A DNA stretch of 64,000 nucleotides from Vulcanimicrobiota bacterium (GTDB lineage: Bacteria > Vulcanimicrobiota > Xenobia > Xenobiales > JADMJV01): positions 1 through 64,000 of the forward strand of contig JAEXNA010000012.1 in the NCBI GenBank assembly GCA_023447635.1, written 5' to 3'. Shown in pieces: positions 26,626-34,019 of this stretch (positions within the stretch are counted from its first letter, which is position 1; every line of letters begins with the position of its first letter). The translations under genes and the position numbers were made by a program. The notes beneath the pieces are model-generated. The model searched no databases, was not told the DNA's origin, and saw only the letters and a program-made list of their open reading frames with translations.

Positions 26626-28812
26626 ATGACGGATGGGCAGCGCCTTCAGCTGCTGGCGTCTGAACTGGGCGGAGCCGTAGCCGAAGATGACGATGGCGGG
26701 ATGCTGGTCTACGGCGACTGGGGCGGGTTGGTCTACACTGTAGGAAAAGAGTCGGACGCCTCGCTGGTCATCGCCCTGGACCTTCCTCCGGGACAAGACG
26801 CGGAGAGCCTGCGCCAGACTCTGCTGGAGGCGGGCGAGCTTCATCGAGCCGTCGCTCTGGCTCACGGTCTGCCCATTACGCTGGGGGGGATGCGGACCAG
26901 CGAAGACAAGATCGTTTTGGAGTGGCACCCCAGTCGCGGTCGGCCCGACCTGGACCTTTCCGGACCGATCGTGCAGGCGTTGATCAAAGCCGTGCTGAGG
27001 AAGGTTGCGGCGGCCCCCCGGGCCTGTGAGGTCTGCGCGGCCGAGAGCCCTCCCGTGGTGCGGGCGCAGGGAAGAACCTTGCGCCTATGCTCGGACTGCC
27101 TGGCAAGCCGCGAACAGGCGGATCTGGCTGGGGAAAAGCTCGCTGCGGCCAGCGCGGCCGCTGCCGAACAAGCTGGTGGAGGGCTGGCAGCGATTCCGCT
27201 GCAGGGCCACATCGGGCACGCCAAACTCGATGCTCTCAGCCGCTGCCTGGAGCGCAAACTTCAGGAGAGCCCGGGGAAGTTTCGACGTCAGCTTCTCGGA
27301 TTCGTGCTGCTGGGCCAGTTCGCTCTGGCCGCTCACCTGCTCGCGCTGACCGTGATCTGGCTGCTGCTCGCGGCGCTGGGGGCCGCCGTGATTATGGGCG
27401 ATGTCATCGACGGGACCCAGACGGTGGCCAGCATGCTGGCCGAGCACGCTCCCCGGGTGGGGCTATGGACGACTTTTTTTGTGGCTACCTGCACAGCGTT
27501 ATGGCAAAGCTTGAGCGCTCGAATGCATCGGCCCAAAGCGGCGGACCTTCACGGACTGCCCGTGGAGAAAGGGCAAGAGCCTTCGCTCTACGCCTGGCTA
27601 GAGCAGACCGCCGAGACCCTGCAGGCGCCCTGTCCCGACTTGGTGCTCCTGACATCGGGGTTGGACTGCGCGGCGATCGAGGTTCGGCATGGTCTTCGCG
27701 GCTACCAGAGAGTGCTGGTGCTGGGGCTTCCGTTGCTCCGTTGTCTGGATCTCGAAGAGATCCGCGCGGTGGTTGGGCACGAGTTGAGCCACCTCAAGGA
27801 GCAGGACAGTCGGTCGGCCTGGATCTACCGAACCACCTGGTCCTGGGTCGAACTGGCCTCGAAGCTTCGCGTTCCCGGTCAGGCGCCCGGTTTGCTCTAC
27901 CGTTTCGCTTACTGGTTCGTGCCTCGCTTTTATCTGCGGGCTCAGATTGTCGAGCGCGAGAACGAGAAAAGAGCCGACCGCGCCGCCCTTGCGTTTATGG
28001 ACAAGCAAGACTACGGGCGGCTGCTGCTCAAGGTGCAGCTCCTCCAGGTTCTTTCCGAAGAATCGCTCTCTGAGGCTCTGCTCACTCGCCTGCGCGGTAA
28101 GAGCGAGGCCGGCGACTTTACTACGCTGCTGAGCGAAGGGTTCATTCAGCTTCCCGGACCGCGGCGGGAGCGGGCCCTTCGTCGCTTGCTCGACGAGCGC
28201 TCGTCCTGGCTCGACAGCCATCCGGTGCTGGGCGATCGGCTGCAGGCTTTGGGATGTGATGGGCCTTTCGAGATGTCGCTACGAGCGCCCGAGGATACGG
28301 CCGAACTTATCCTGCTGAAGCTTCCGAAGGAGTCCAGAGAGAGCGTGCTGCAGGCTCAGGAGCAGGCCGTGAGCACTCGGGCGGTCTGGCTGGGGCGTCT
28401 GATGCTGGGCGCTCGTCGTCGAGGCCTGCTCCAGGTCGAGGCTAGTCCCGCAGGCTGGCTGCGTCAGGCTCGCGACCTGAGGCTCCTGGGGGAGTTCGAG
28501 GCGGCGTTGGCGGCCCTGGAGCAAGCGCTCGAGCTGCAGCCGGACCATCTTGGAGCGCTGCAGGAGCGGCTTTCACTCTGGTTGGAGCAGGGGCACACCG
28601 AGCAGGCCAGCGCAGGCTGGAAGTCGCTGTTAGAGCGTCCAGAGGGGGAGAGCGACCCCAGCCTGCTGCTGGAAGCTGCCGGCTTTTTTGCCGAGGTTGG
28701 GGAGACGTTCTCGCAGGCGGTCTGCCTGCGCCGTCTGCTCGATCTTGAGCCGCCCGAGGAGATCCGGCTGAGTCTGGCCTATCGGCTCGAGCGGCTGGAG
28801 CTTTCGGCCTGA
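26626..28812 (+). CDS. M48 family membrane metallopeptidase with zinc ribbon and TPR
   Basis: 728 residues. An N-terminal domain of about 125 residues is followed by a CxxC..CxxC zinc ribbon (C134, C137, C155, C158), two membrane helices (about 222-255 and 278-298), and an M48 peptidase domain with H385-E386-L-S-H389 and third ligand in ENEKRADRAAL. The C-terminal helical tail is TPR-like (FEAALAALEQALELQPDHLG). It resembles HtpX/Ste24-type membrane-protein proteases with an added substrate-sensing front end. The 3' end overlaps the opposite-strand gene by 34 bases. Confidence 0.9.
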   Translation: MTDGQRLQLLASELGGAVAEDDDGGMLVYGDWGGLVYTVGKESDASLVIALDLPPGQDAESLRQTLLEAGELHRAVALAHGLPITLGGMRTSEDKIVLEWHPSRGRPDLDLSGPIVQALIKAVLRKVAAAPRACEVCAAESPPVVRAQGRTLRLCSDCLASREQADLAGEKLAAASAAAAEQAGGGLAAIPLQGHIGHAKLDALSRCLERKLQESPGKFRRQLLGFVLLGQFALAAHLLALTVIWLLLAALGAAVIMGDVIDGTQTVASMLAEHAPRVGLWTTFFVATCTALWQSLSARMHRPKAADLHGLPVEKGQEPSLYAWLEQTAETLQAPCPDLVLLTSGLDCAAIEVRHGLRGYQRVLVLGLPLLRCLDLEEIRAVVGHELSHLKEQDSRSAWIYRTTWSWVELASKLRVPGQAPGLLYRFAYWFVPRFYLRAQIVERENEKRADRAALAFMDKQDYGRLLLKVQLLQVLSEESLSEALLTRLRGKSEAGDFTTLLSEGFIQLPGPRRERALRRLLDERSSWLDSHPVLGDRLQALGCDGPFEMSLRAPEDTAELILLKLPKESRESVLQAQEQAVSTRAVWLGRLMLGARRRGLLQVEASPAGWLRQARDLRLLGEFEAALAALEQALELQPDHLGALQERLSLWLEQGHTEQASAGWKSLLERPEGESDPSLLLEAAGFFAEVGETFSQAVCLRRLLDLEPPEEIRLSLAYRLERLELSA

Positions 28813-29702
28813 GGTTTCCGGTTCCGGCGACTTCCGTCGGATAGCTGCGCGGTTTCGGACCGCCACTGTAAAAGACGAGACAGCCCGAGCAGGGCGCCGG
28901 AATGGTGGCAGAGGCGAAGCTCTTCCTCGGGAAGCTGGATGCGCAGAGTGACACCGTCGTAGTGGCGCGAAAGGACCTGGCTCCAGGGCACGAACCCGGT
29001 GTCCGAGGAGAGGGCCCGCAGTCCGCTTTCGTTCAGCGCTAGGCCCCAGGTGCGGGTGAGATATAGGGAGCGCCGACGGATGTGCCAGACCGCTCCCGCA
29101 ACGGCGACGGGCAGGAGCCAGACCTGACCCGTGGCGACGGCGACAGCGCCCAGGATGAGCAGGAGAGTTACCGTTGCGGCTGGCTCCTGACCTAATAGGT
29201 AGCGGGGCGACTGGGTCAGGGAAACCGTCTCGCCAGCGTCGAGTCGGCGTGAGAGCGTGTCCGCCTGGCAGCAGTGAGCCAGCATGGTCAGAGCCTCTCC
29301 CGCCCCGGGCAGAAGCTCCTCGCGCCGCAGCCGCAGGACGACACCGGCTCCGACGGCACGGAACCCTTCGCCGTTCATGCGGAACTCTTCGAGGTCTCGG
29401 AGCGGGATCTGGAGTTGGCGCCCCCAGCGTCGGATCAGGAGCGTTTCCTGGTAGAGCACGACGTGACGATAGCTCCTGGCCACCATCTCTCCGCCCAGAG
29501 CGCGGGCCAGGAGTAGCCAGAACGGGATCGCGAGCGCAAAGCCAGCGCTGTCGTGAAGCTCTATTCCTAGCGATCGGATAAGGAGGAAGGGGAGGCCGGC
29601 AGGGATCAGGCAAAAGAAGAACCCACCTGCGATCACGACCAGGTAACCGAGCAGGCCAAGCATCAAAGCCAGGGTCGAGCGCCGCGCCAGCAGAATCTTC
29701 AT
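28779..29702 (-). CDS. Membrane protein with PH-like segments, unknown
   Basis: Not recognised. 307 residues. Two membrane helices near the N-terminus (about 10-60) and two more near 170-200 are each followed by beta-rich cytosolic segments (LIRRWGRQLQIPLRDLEEFR and LYLTRTWGLALNESGLRAL). This is the pattern of PH-like membrane proteins. The tail is Arg/Ser-rich. The 3' end overlaps the M48 gene convergently, so the last residues are the least certain. Confidence 0.6.
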   Translation of the reverse strand: MKILLARRSTLALMLGLLGYLVVIAGGFFFCLIPAGLPFLLIRSLGIELHDSAGFALAIPFWLLLARALGGEMVARSYRHVVLYQETLLIRRWGRQLQIPLRDLEEFRMNGEGFRAVGAGVVLRLRREELLPGAGEALTMLAHCCQADTLSRRLDAGETVSLTQSPRYLLGQEPAATVTLLLILGAVAVATGQVWLLPVAVAGAVWHIRRRSLYLTRTWGLALNESGLRALSSDTGFVPWSQVLSRHYDGVTLRIQLPEEELRLCHHSGALLGLSRLLQWRSETAQLSDGSRRNRKPQAESSSRSSR

Positions 29703-29761
29703 CGAGGATAGCTTCTTGCGACGCCATAGGAACTCCCACTACGGGCTGGGAAGGGGTTGGG

Positions 29762-30421
29762 ATGAGCACACTCAGCGTTGAAAAGCTACTCACCACCACC
29801 CGTTCGGTTCGCAAGCGTCTGGACCTGACCCGCCCTGTCTCGCTCGAGGTGATCGAGCGCTGCCTGGAAACGGCCATCCAGGCGCCCACCGGCTCGAACG
29901 CCCAGGGCTGGCGCTTCATGGTCATCACCGACCCGGAGAAGCGGAAAATCATCGGCGACTACTACGCCAAGTCGTTCTCGACCTACGCCGCCGATTCGGC
30001 GAAGACCGCTCCCAAGCTGGCTTCCGACGACCCGCGCAGTGAGCGTCAGGGCGCCGTAGTCGACTCGGCCGTCTACCTGGCCCGCAAGTTTGGCGAGGTT
30101 CCGGTGTTCATCATCGGCTGCCTGGAAGGTCGCGTCGAGAACGACGGAGTGATGAACCAGGCTTCGTTCTACGGTTCGATTCTGCCCGCTGCCTGGTCGC
30201 TGATGCTGGCCCTTCGCGCCGAGGGGCTGGGCACCGCCTGGACCACTCTTCACCTTCGCTACGAGAAAGAAGTGTCCGAACTTCTCGGGATTCCGGATAG
30301 CTTCACCCAGACGGTGCTGTTCCCCGTGGCCTATTTCAAAGGCGACGACTTCAAGCCCGCGAAACGCGTGCCGGTTCGCGAGTTGACCTATCACGACAGC
30401 TGGGGTCAGCCGCTCCCTTAG
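29762..30421 (+). CDS. Nitroreductase family protein
   Basis: 219 residues with the FMN-dependent nitroreductase fold: N-terminal RSVRKRLDLTRPVS, then IQAPTGSNAQGWRF (FMN and dimer contacts), and the later motif AEGLGTAWTTLHLRYEKE. It reduces nitro groups, quinones or enones with NAD(P)H. The length is normal for the family. A terminator follows, so it is probably monocistronic. Confidence 0.92.
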   Translation: MSTLSVEKLLTTTRSVRKRLDLTRPVSLEVIERCLETAIQAPTGSNAQGWRFMVITDPEKRKIIGDYYAKSFSTYAADSAKTAPKLASDDPRSERQGAVVDSAVYLARKFGEVPVFIIGCLEGRVENDGVMNQASFYGSILPAAWSLMLALRAEGLGTAWTTLHLRYEKEVSELLGIPDSFTQTVLFPVAYFKGDDFKPAKRVPVRELTYHDSWGQPLP

Positions 30422-30439
30422 GGTCCCGGGACGATCAGG

Positions 30440-30477
30440 AAAGGGGGCGGAGCACCGGAGTGCGCCGCCCCTTTTCG
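30440..30477 (+). terminator. Rho-independent terminator
   Basis: GGGGGCGG..CCGCCCC stem with a loop of about 14 bases, followed by TTTTCG, about 20 bases after the nitroreductase stop. Confidence 0.75.
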
Positions 30478-30486
30478 TGGGATAGG

Positions 30487-32550
30487 TTAGCGAGACATCA
30501 GCGGGGTCAGGGCGTTCTGTTTGGCGGTTTCCACCGTGTTCCAGTCGCTCTTGAGAATTCCGCCGGTGTCGCGGGAGTTCTCGTTCCAGCACCAGTAGGT
30601 GAACTGAGCTCCGTTGGCTTTGATGTATTTGACCAGCTCTCCCAACCAGATCTGGTCGGACTGGGTCTGGTACTTGGTGCCGAACTCGCCGACCAGCACG
30701 GGGGCGATGTTCTGCTTGATCAGGTAGCCCCAGTTGGCGTCCCAGATAGTGGCCATGTTAGCCGGGTAGTTGGGAGCCGAGAACCAGCTCTGGTTGTGCA
30801 CGGTCGCGGGGTAGTCGTGGGTCGAGTAGACCAGCTTGTTGGGGACGTTGAGGGCGACCGGGAAAGCTCCGGCGTTGCGCAGATTGCCGCCCCACCAGTA
30901 GTTGTTACCGTTCACGCTCTCGATACCTTCGACGATGATCAGCCAGTCGGGGTTGGCGGCCAGGATCCGGTTGCCGCAGCGCTGAGCGGCCAGTCGCCAG
31001 TCGGTGCTGACGTTCCCGCTGCCCCAGGTAGCGCGGCCGTACGGTTCGTTATGCAGGTCGGCGCCGATGACGGTAGGGTTGCCTTTGTACCGTCTGGCCA
31101 GCATCTCCCAGTCGCTGATCCACTTCTCTTCCGAGACCTGCGAGGTGTACCAGAGGTCGGACTGGACATCTTTGATAGGGCAGTGGCGGTCCAGGATGAT
31201 CCGCATGTTGCGCTGGCCGGCCTTGGCCACCAGGATGTCGAGCACTTGCAGCGAGGTTTTTCCCTGCAGGTCGGGGTTTTTGGAGGCGTCGATGCTCAGC
31301 GCCATGTTGCCGGGCTTCATGGCGTCGTTCGAGTAGGGGACGCGCAGGGTGTCGTAGCCCAGGCCTTTCATCTGGTCGAGCATCGAGTCCATCGAGCGAG
31401 TCCACAGGCCGTGGGGCGAACTGGTCTCGGTCTCTAGACCAAACCAGTTGATCCCTTTCCAGTAGACGGTGTTGCCCTGGCTATCCACGATTTTCGAGCC
31501 GTTGGTCGAGAAGAAGCCGGCGGCGGGAGGGTTGGGGTTCGGTCCCGGTCCGGGGTCCGGGGTAGGAGTGGTGGTCGGCTCGGGATCGGGAGTTGGTTCG
31601 GGATCGGGGGTTGGAGAGGTCGTGGGGTCAGGATTGGGGTTGGTTGGAGTGACGGGCTGACCCGAGAGCACGAAGTTGCTCGCCTGGGCGGAGCCGCCGC
31701 CGGGTGAGCCGTTGAAGCCCACGGTCACGGTGCCGCCGGCGGGGATGGTGGCGTTGTAGGCGGCGGGTACCACTTTGTAGGTGTTCCCCTGGCGCGAGGA
31801 GACGCTGCCGTTCCAGATGTTGTCGATGCTGGCGGCCAGTTGGAACTCGAGCGTCCAGTTCTGCATCGGAGTGGACCCAGCGTTGCGGATCTCGAACTGT
31901 CCGCCGAATCCGGATCCCCAGTTCGAGGTCACTTTGTAGGTCACCTCACCGCTTGGCGCGGTGGTGCCGCCGGTGGTCGTTCCCGTTCCCGAGGTGCCGG
32001 TGCCGGAAGTGCCGGTTCCCGAGGTGCCCGTGCCAGAGGTGCCGGTTCCCGAAGTGCCCGTGCCGGTTCCGCCTTCCTCGGGCCATTCGACCTGCAGGTT
32101 CGACGCGGTGACCGCTCCGCCGCCGGGGCTGGCGTTGAAGCCGAAGGTGATTTTTTGGCCGGGGGCGATGCTGGTGTTGTAGTCTTTGGCGATCACGCGG
32201 TAGACGTTACCGCTTCGTCCGGTCTGGGTGGCGTTCCAGATGTTGCTGATGGTGGCGGGCAAGGTGAAGCTTACCTGCCAGTCTTTGATGGTCTCTCCGG
32301 TGGTGTTGGTGATGGTCACCTCACCGGTGAAGCCGCTGGTCCAATCGCTGACCTTCTTGAAGGTCGCGAGTTCGGCGGTCCGCATCAGGGGGGGCGCCTC
32401 GACGCTCTGTGCCGTCAGCCCGCTCGAGGTCGAAGGGGCGGCCCCGCCGCCGCCCTCGCCCGTGGCCAGGCCGCCGCTGCTTCCGCAGCCGACCAGGAGC
32501 ATGAGCAGAAGTGAAGTGAGCACCTTGGCGGATCGTTGATGATTTTTCAT
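30487..32550 (-). CDS. GH5 cellulase-type lipoprotein with two CBM2 modules
   Basis: 687 residues from ATG 32550 (AAGGAG four bases before). Lipoprotein signal LLLMLLVGC with lipid Cys22. Two family-2 carbohydrate-binding modules (about 67-157 and 207-298; WTSGFTGEVTITNTTG, FGFNASPGGG). Between them is a pentad linker of GTGTS units, then a Pro/Asp/Thr linker (300-343). A GH5 endoglucanase-like domain follows (345-687) with acid/base E502 (LHNEPYG) and nucleophile E622 (VLVGEFG). It should cut cellulose or a related glucan while tethered to the envelope. The promoter region is shared with the subtilase. Confidence 0.95.
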   Translation of the reverse strand: MKNHQRSAKVLTSLLLMLLVGCGSSGGLATGEGGGGAAPSTSSGLTAQSVEAPPLMRTAELATFKKVSDWTSGFTGEVTITNTTGETIKDWQVSFTLPATISNIWNATQTGRSGNVYRVIAKDYNTSIAPGQKITFGFNASPGGGAVTASNLQVEWPEEGGTGTGTSGTGTSGTGTSGTGTSGTGTSGTGTTTGGTTAPSGEVTYKVTSNWGSGFGGQFEIRNAGSTPMQNWTLEFQLAASIDNIWNGSVSSRQGNTYKVVPAAYNATIPAGGTVTVGFNGSPGGGSAQASNFVLSGQPVTPTNPNPDPTTSPTPDPEPTPDPEPTTTPTPDPGPGPNPNPPAAGFFSTNGSKIVDSQGNTVYWKGINWFGLETETSSPHGLWTRSMDSMLDQMKGLGYDTLRVPYSNDAMKPGNMALSIDASKNPDLQGKTSLQVLDILVAKAGQRNMRIILDRHCPIKDVQSDLWYTSQVSEEKWISDWEMLARRYKGNPTVIGADLHNEPYGRATWGSGNVSTDWRLAAQRCGNRILAANPDWLIIVEGIESVNGNNYWWGGNLRNAGAFPVALNVPNKLVYSTHDYPATVHNQSWFSAPNYPANMATIWDANWGYLIKQNIAPVLVGEFGTKYQTQSDQIWLGELVKYIKANGAQFTYWCWNENSRDTGGILKSDWNTVETAKQNALTPLMSR
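31980..32070 (-). repeat. 15-bp tandem repeat coding the GTGTS linker
   Basis: Five to six units of about 15 bp encode repeated GTSGT pentapeptides between the two CBM2 modules. Third-base differences among units suggest an old, selected linker rather than a recent expansion. Confidence 0.75.
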
Positions 32551-32714
32551 AGATCTCCTTGAGGATGGGCGCTTTTTGTGCGCCTCTTCACGTAAAGACT
32601 CTTTCCCCTGAAGAGTAGTTCCCGGACAGCTGCCGGAGTTTTCTACTATTCTGGGAGAAGAGCGCTGGGAGTTATGTCTCCTGGAGCTGGACGTCAAAAA
32701 AGCGAGAAAAAGTT

Positions 32715-32732
32715 CGTTTCGTTAACGAAACG
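32715..32732. promoter_or_regulatory. Perfect 18-bp palindrome, candidate operator
   Basis: CGTTTCGTTAACGAAACG is a perfect dyad. It sits 43 bases before the subtilase start and about 165 bases before the cellulase start. It overlaps the -35 position of the TACAAT promoter listed next. Confidence 0.6.
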
Positions 32733-32760
32733 GCAATGACCGTCCCGTACAATGTGAGCA
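32724..32760 (+). promoter_or_regulatory. Candidate subtilase promoter
   Basis: TACAAT at 32748-32753 is a good -10 box. The -35 position falls in the palindrome and is not consensus, which suggests activator- or repressor-controlled transcription. Predicted start is near 32760, leaving a short leader with AGAGGAAGAGG before the GTG. Confidence 0.45.
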
Positions 32761-32775
32761 GAGGAAGAGGTCTCG

Positions 32776-34017
32776 GTGCAGCAGCAGATTTTGCCCCCTT
32801 ACGGCGCGAACATTCACAAGCTCTCTCATTTCGCTGGAACCATCCGCCAACGGGTCGGGACGTCCAAGGCAGAAGAGTCGGCCGGGGTCACCTTCTCGCA
32901 GGACCAGAGCCTGCCGCTCGCCATCGATTCCGGCGAGACCGTAGGCCCCACGACCACCATCAAGGACGCCTTCAACGCCGTTGCCGAAGAAGCCCGGAGC
33001 TTCTCCTTCCAGCGACCCACCGTACTCTCGAGCAGCGCTGCTGCCCCAGCGACTTCGCCAACCATCGGGGTACTGGATATCTATCAGGACCAGGCGGACA
33101 AGCCCGCTCTGCACGGCGATAAGGTCTACTCGGTGCTCGAGAACGGCGGTTTCACCGGCCAGGATATTCAGAAGATCGAACACGGCACGTTGGCGAAGTC
33201 GAACCAGGCGCTGTGCGACCTGCTCTTTCAGGAGGGGCCCGAGCCCGCCGGAGATCGGCTCAACGCCTACATCGAGCTATCGGCCAGCCACATGCTGACC
33301 AAGACCAACGGTACGCTGGGGGCCTTTCTGGCCGACCCGAACTTTGGGCTGTCGACCATCAACCAGTCTCAGGGCAACTCGCGAGCCGACGTCTACAGTC
33401 TGCTGGTCTCGCCCAGTATCCGCAAAGAGGACGGCAAAGAGGTCATCAGCGAGACCGGCCAGCGGTTGGCCGGCGCCATGGGGCTGAACATCGAGAGCCT
33501 TACTCCTCAAAGCCTTCGCCAGGCCTACGTCGACCGGGTCAACTCGGTGATCGACGGCAGCGGATACATCGCCGAGCAGCAGCAAGAGCACGTCGGGCTT
33601 CTGCAGCAGCTTCGCCAGCGCGGGACGCTGGTCGTCTCCTCGTCCGGCAACAGCGCGGATGAGCTTTGGGACTACCGCGCTCAGGGGCTCAGGGTGCCCG
33701 ACAGCTTTGACGACGACCTGAGTAAGGTCGGTCCTAAACTGATCGTGGGCGCGCTGGACGATCACGGCACGACGGACAAGGGCGACGACGAGATCGCTTT
33801 CTTTACCTCGCTCTACCCTGGCGTCAACGTGCTGGCCAACGGCGTCAACGTCCCCACGGTGGGCGGCCCGGCCACCGGAACCTCCTACGCCGCACCGCTG
33901 GTGGCGGTCGAAGCGGAGAAGATCCGGCGCCAGCACCCCGAGTGGTCGGTGGACCAGGTCGAGGCCGAGACCAAGAGCCGCTTCACCGCCACCGACGGCT
34001 TCAACATCCTGCGCTAG
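32776..34017 (+). CDS. Subtilisin-like (S8) protease, leaderless
   Basis: 413 residues from GTG 32776. An N-terminal polar region of about 90 residues precedes a divergent S8 domain: D101 (IGVLDIY), H113 (ALHGDKV, where the family usually has HGT), oxyanion N292 (VVSSSGNSAD) and Ser370 (GTSYAAPLVA). The central part carries an insertion. No signal peptide is visible. It probably acts as a protease, either cytosolic or exported by an unknown route. The stop is three bases from the Pnkp stop on the opposite strand. Confidence 0.82.
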   Translation: MQQQILPPYGANIHKLSHFAGTIRQRVGTSKAEESAGVTFSQDQSLPLAIDSGETVGPTTTIKDAFNAVAEEARSFSFQRPTVLSSSAAAPATSPTIGVLDIYQDQADKPALHGDKVYSVLENGGFTGQDIQKIEHGTLAKSNQALCDLLFQEGPEPAGDRLNAYIELSASHMLTKTNGTLGAFLADPNFGLSTINQSQGNSRADVYSLLVSPSIRKEDGKEVISETGQRLAGAMGLNIESLTPQSLRQAYVDRVNSVIDGSGYIAEQQQEHVGLLQQLRQRGTLVVSSSGNSADELWDYRAQGLRVPDSFDDDLSKVGPKLIVGALDDHGTTDKGDDEIAFFTSLYPGVNVLANGVNVPTVGGPATGTSYAAPLVAVEAEKIRRQHPEWSVDQVEAETKSRFTATDGFNILR

Positions 34018-34019
34018 TC

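Noticed and set aside
31961..32182. Plus-strand frame reading VPEVPVPEVPV
   Set aside because: It is the opposite-strand reading of the GTGTS linker repeat in the cellulase gene.
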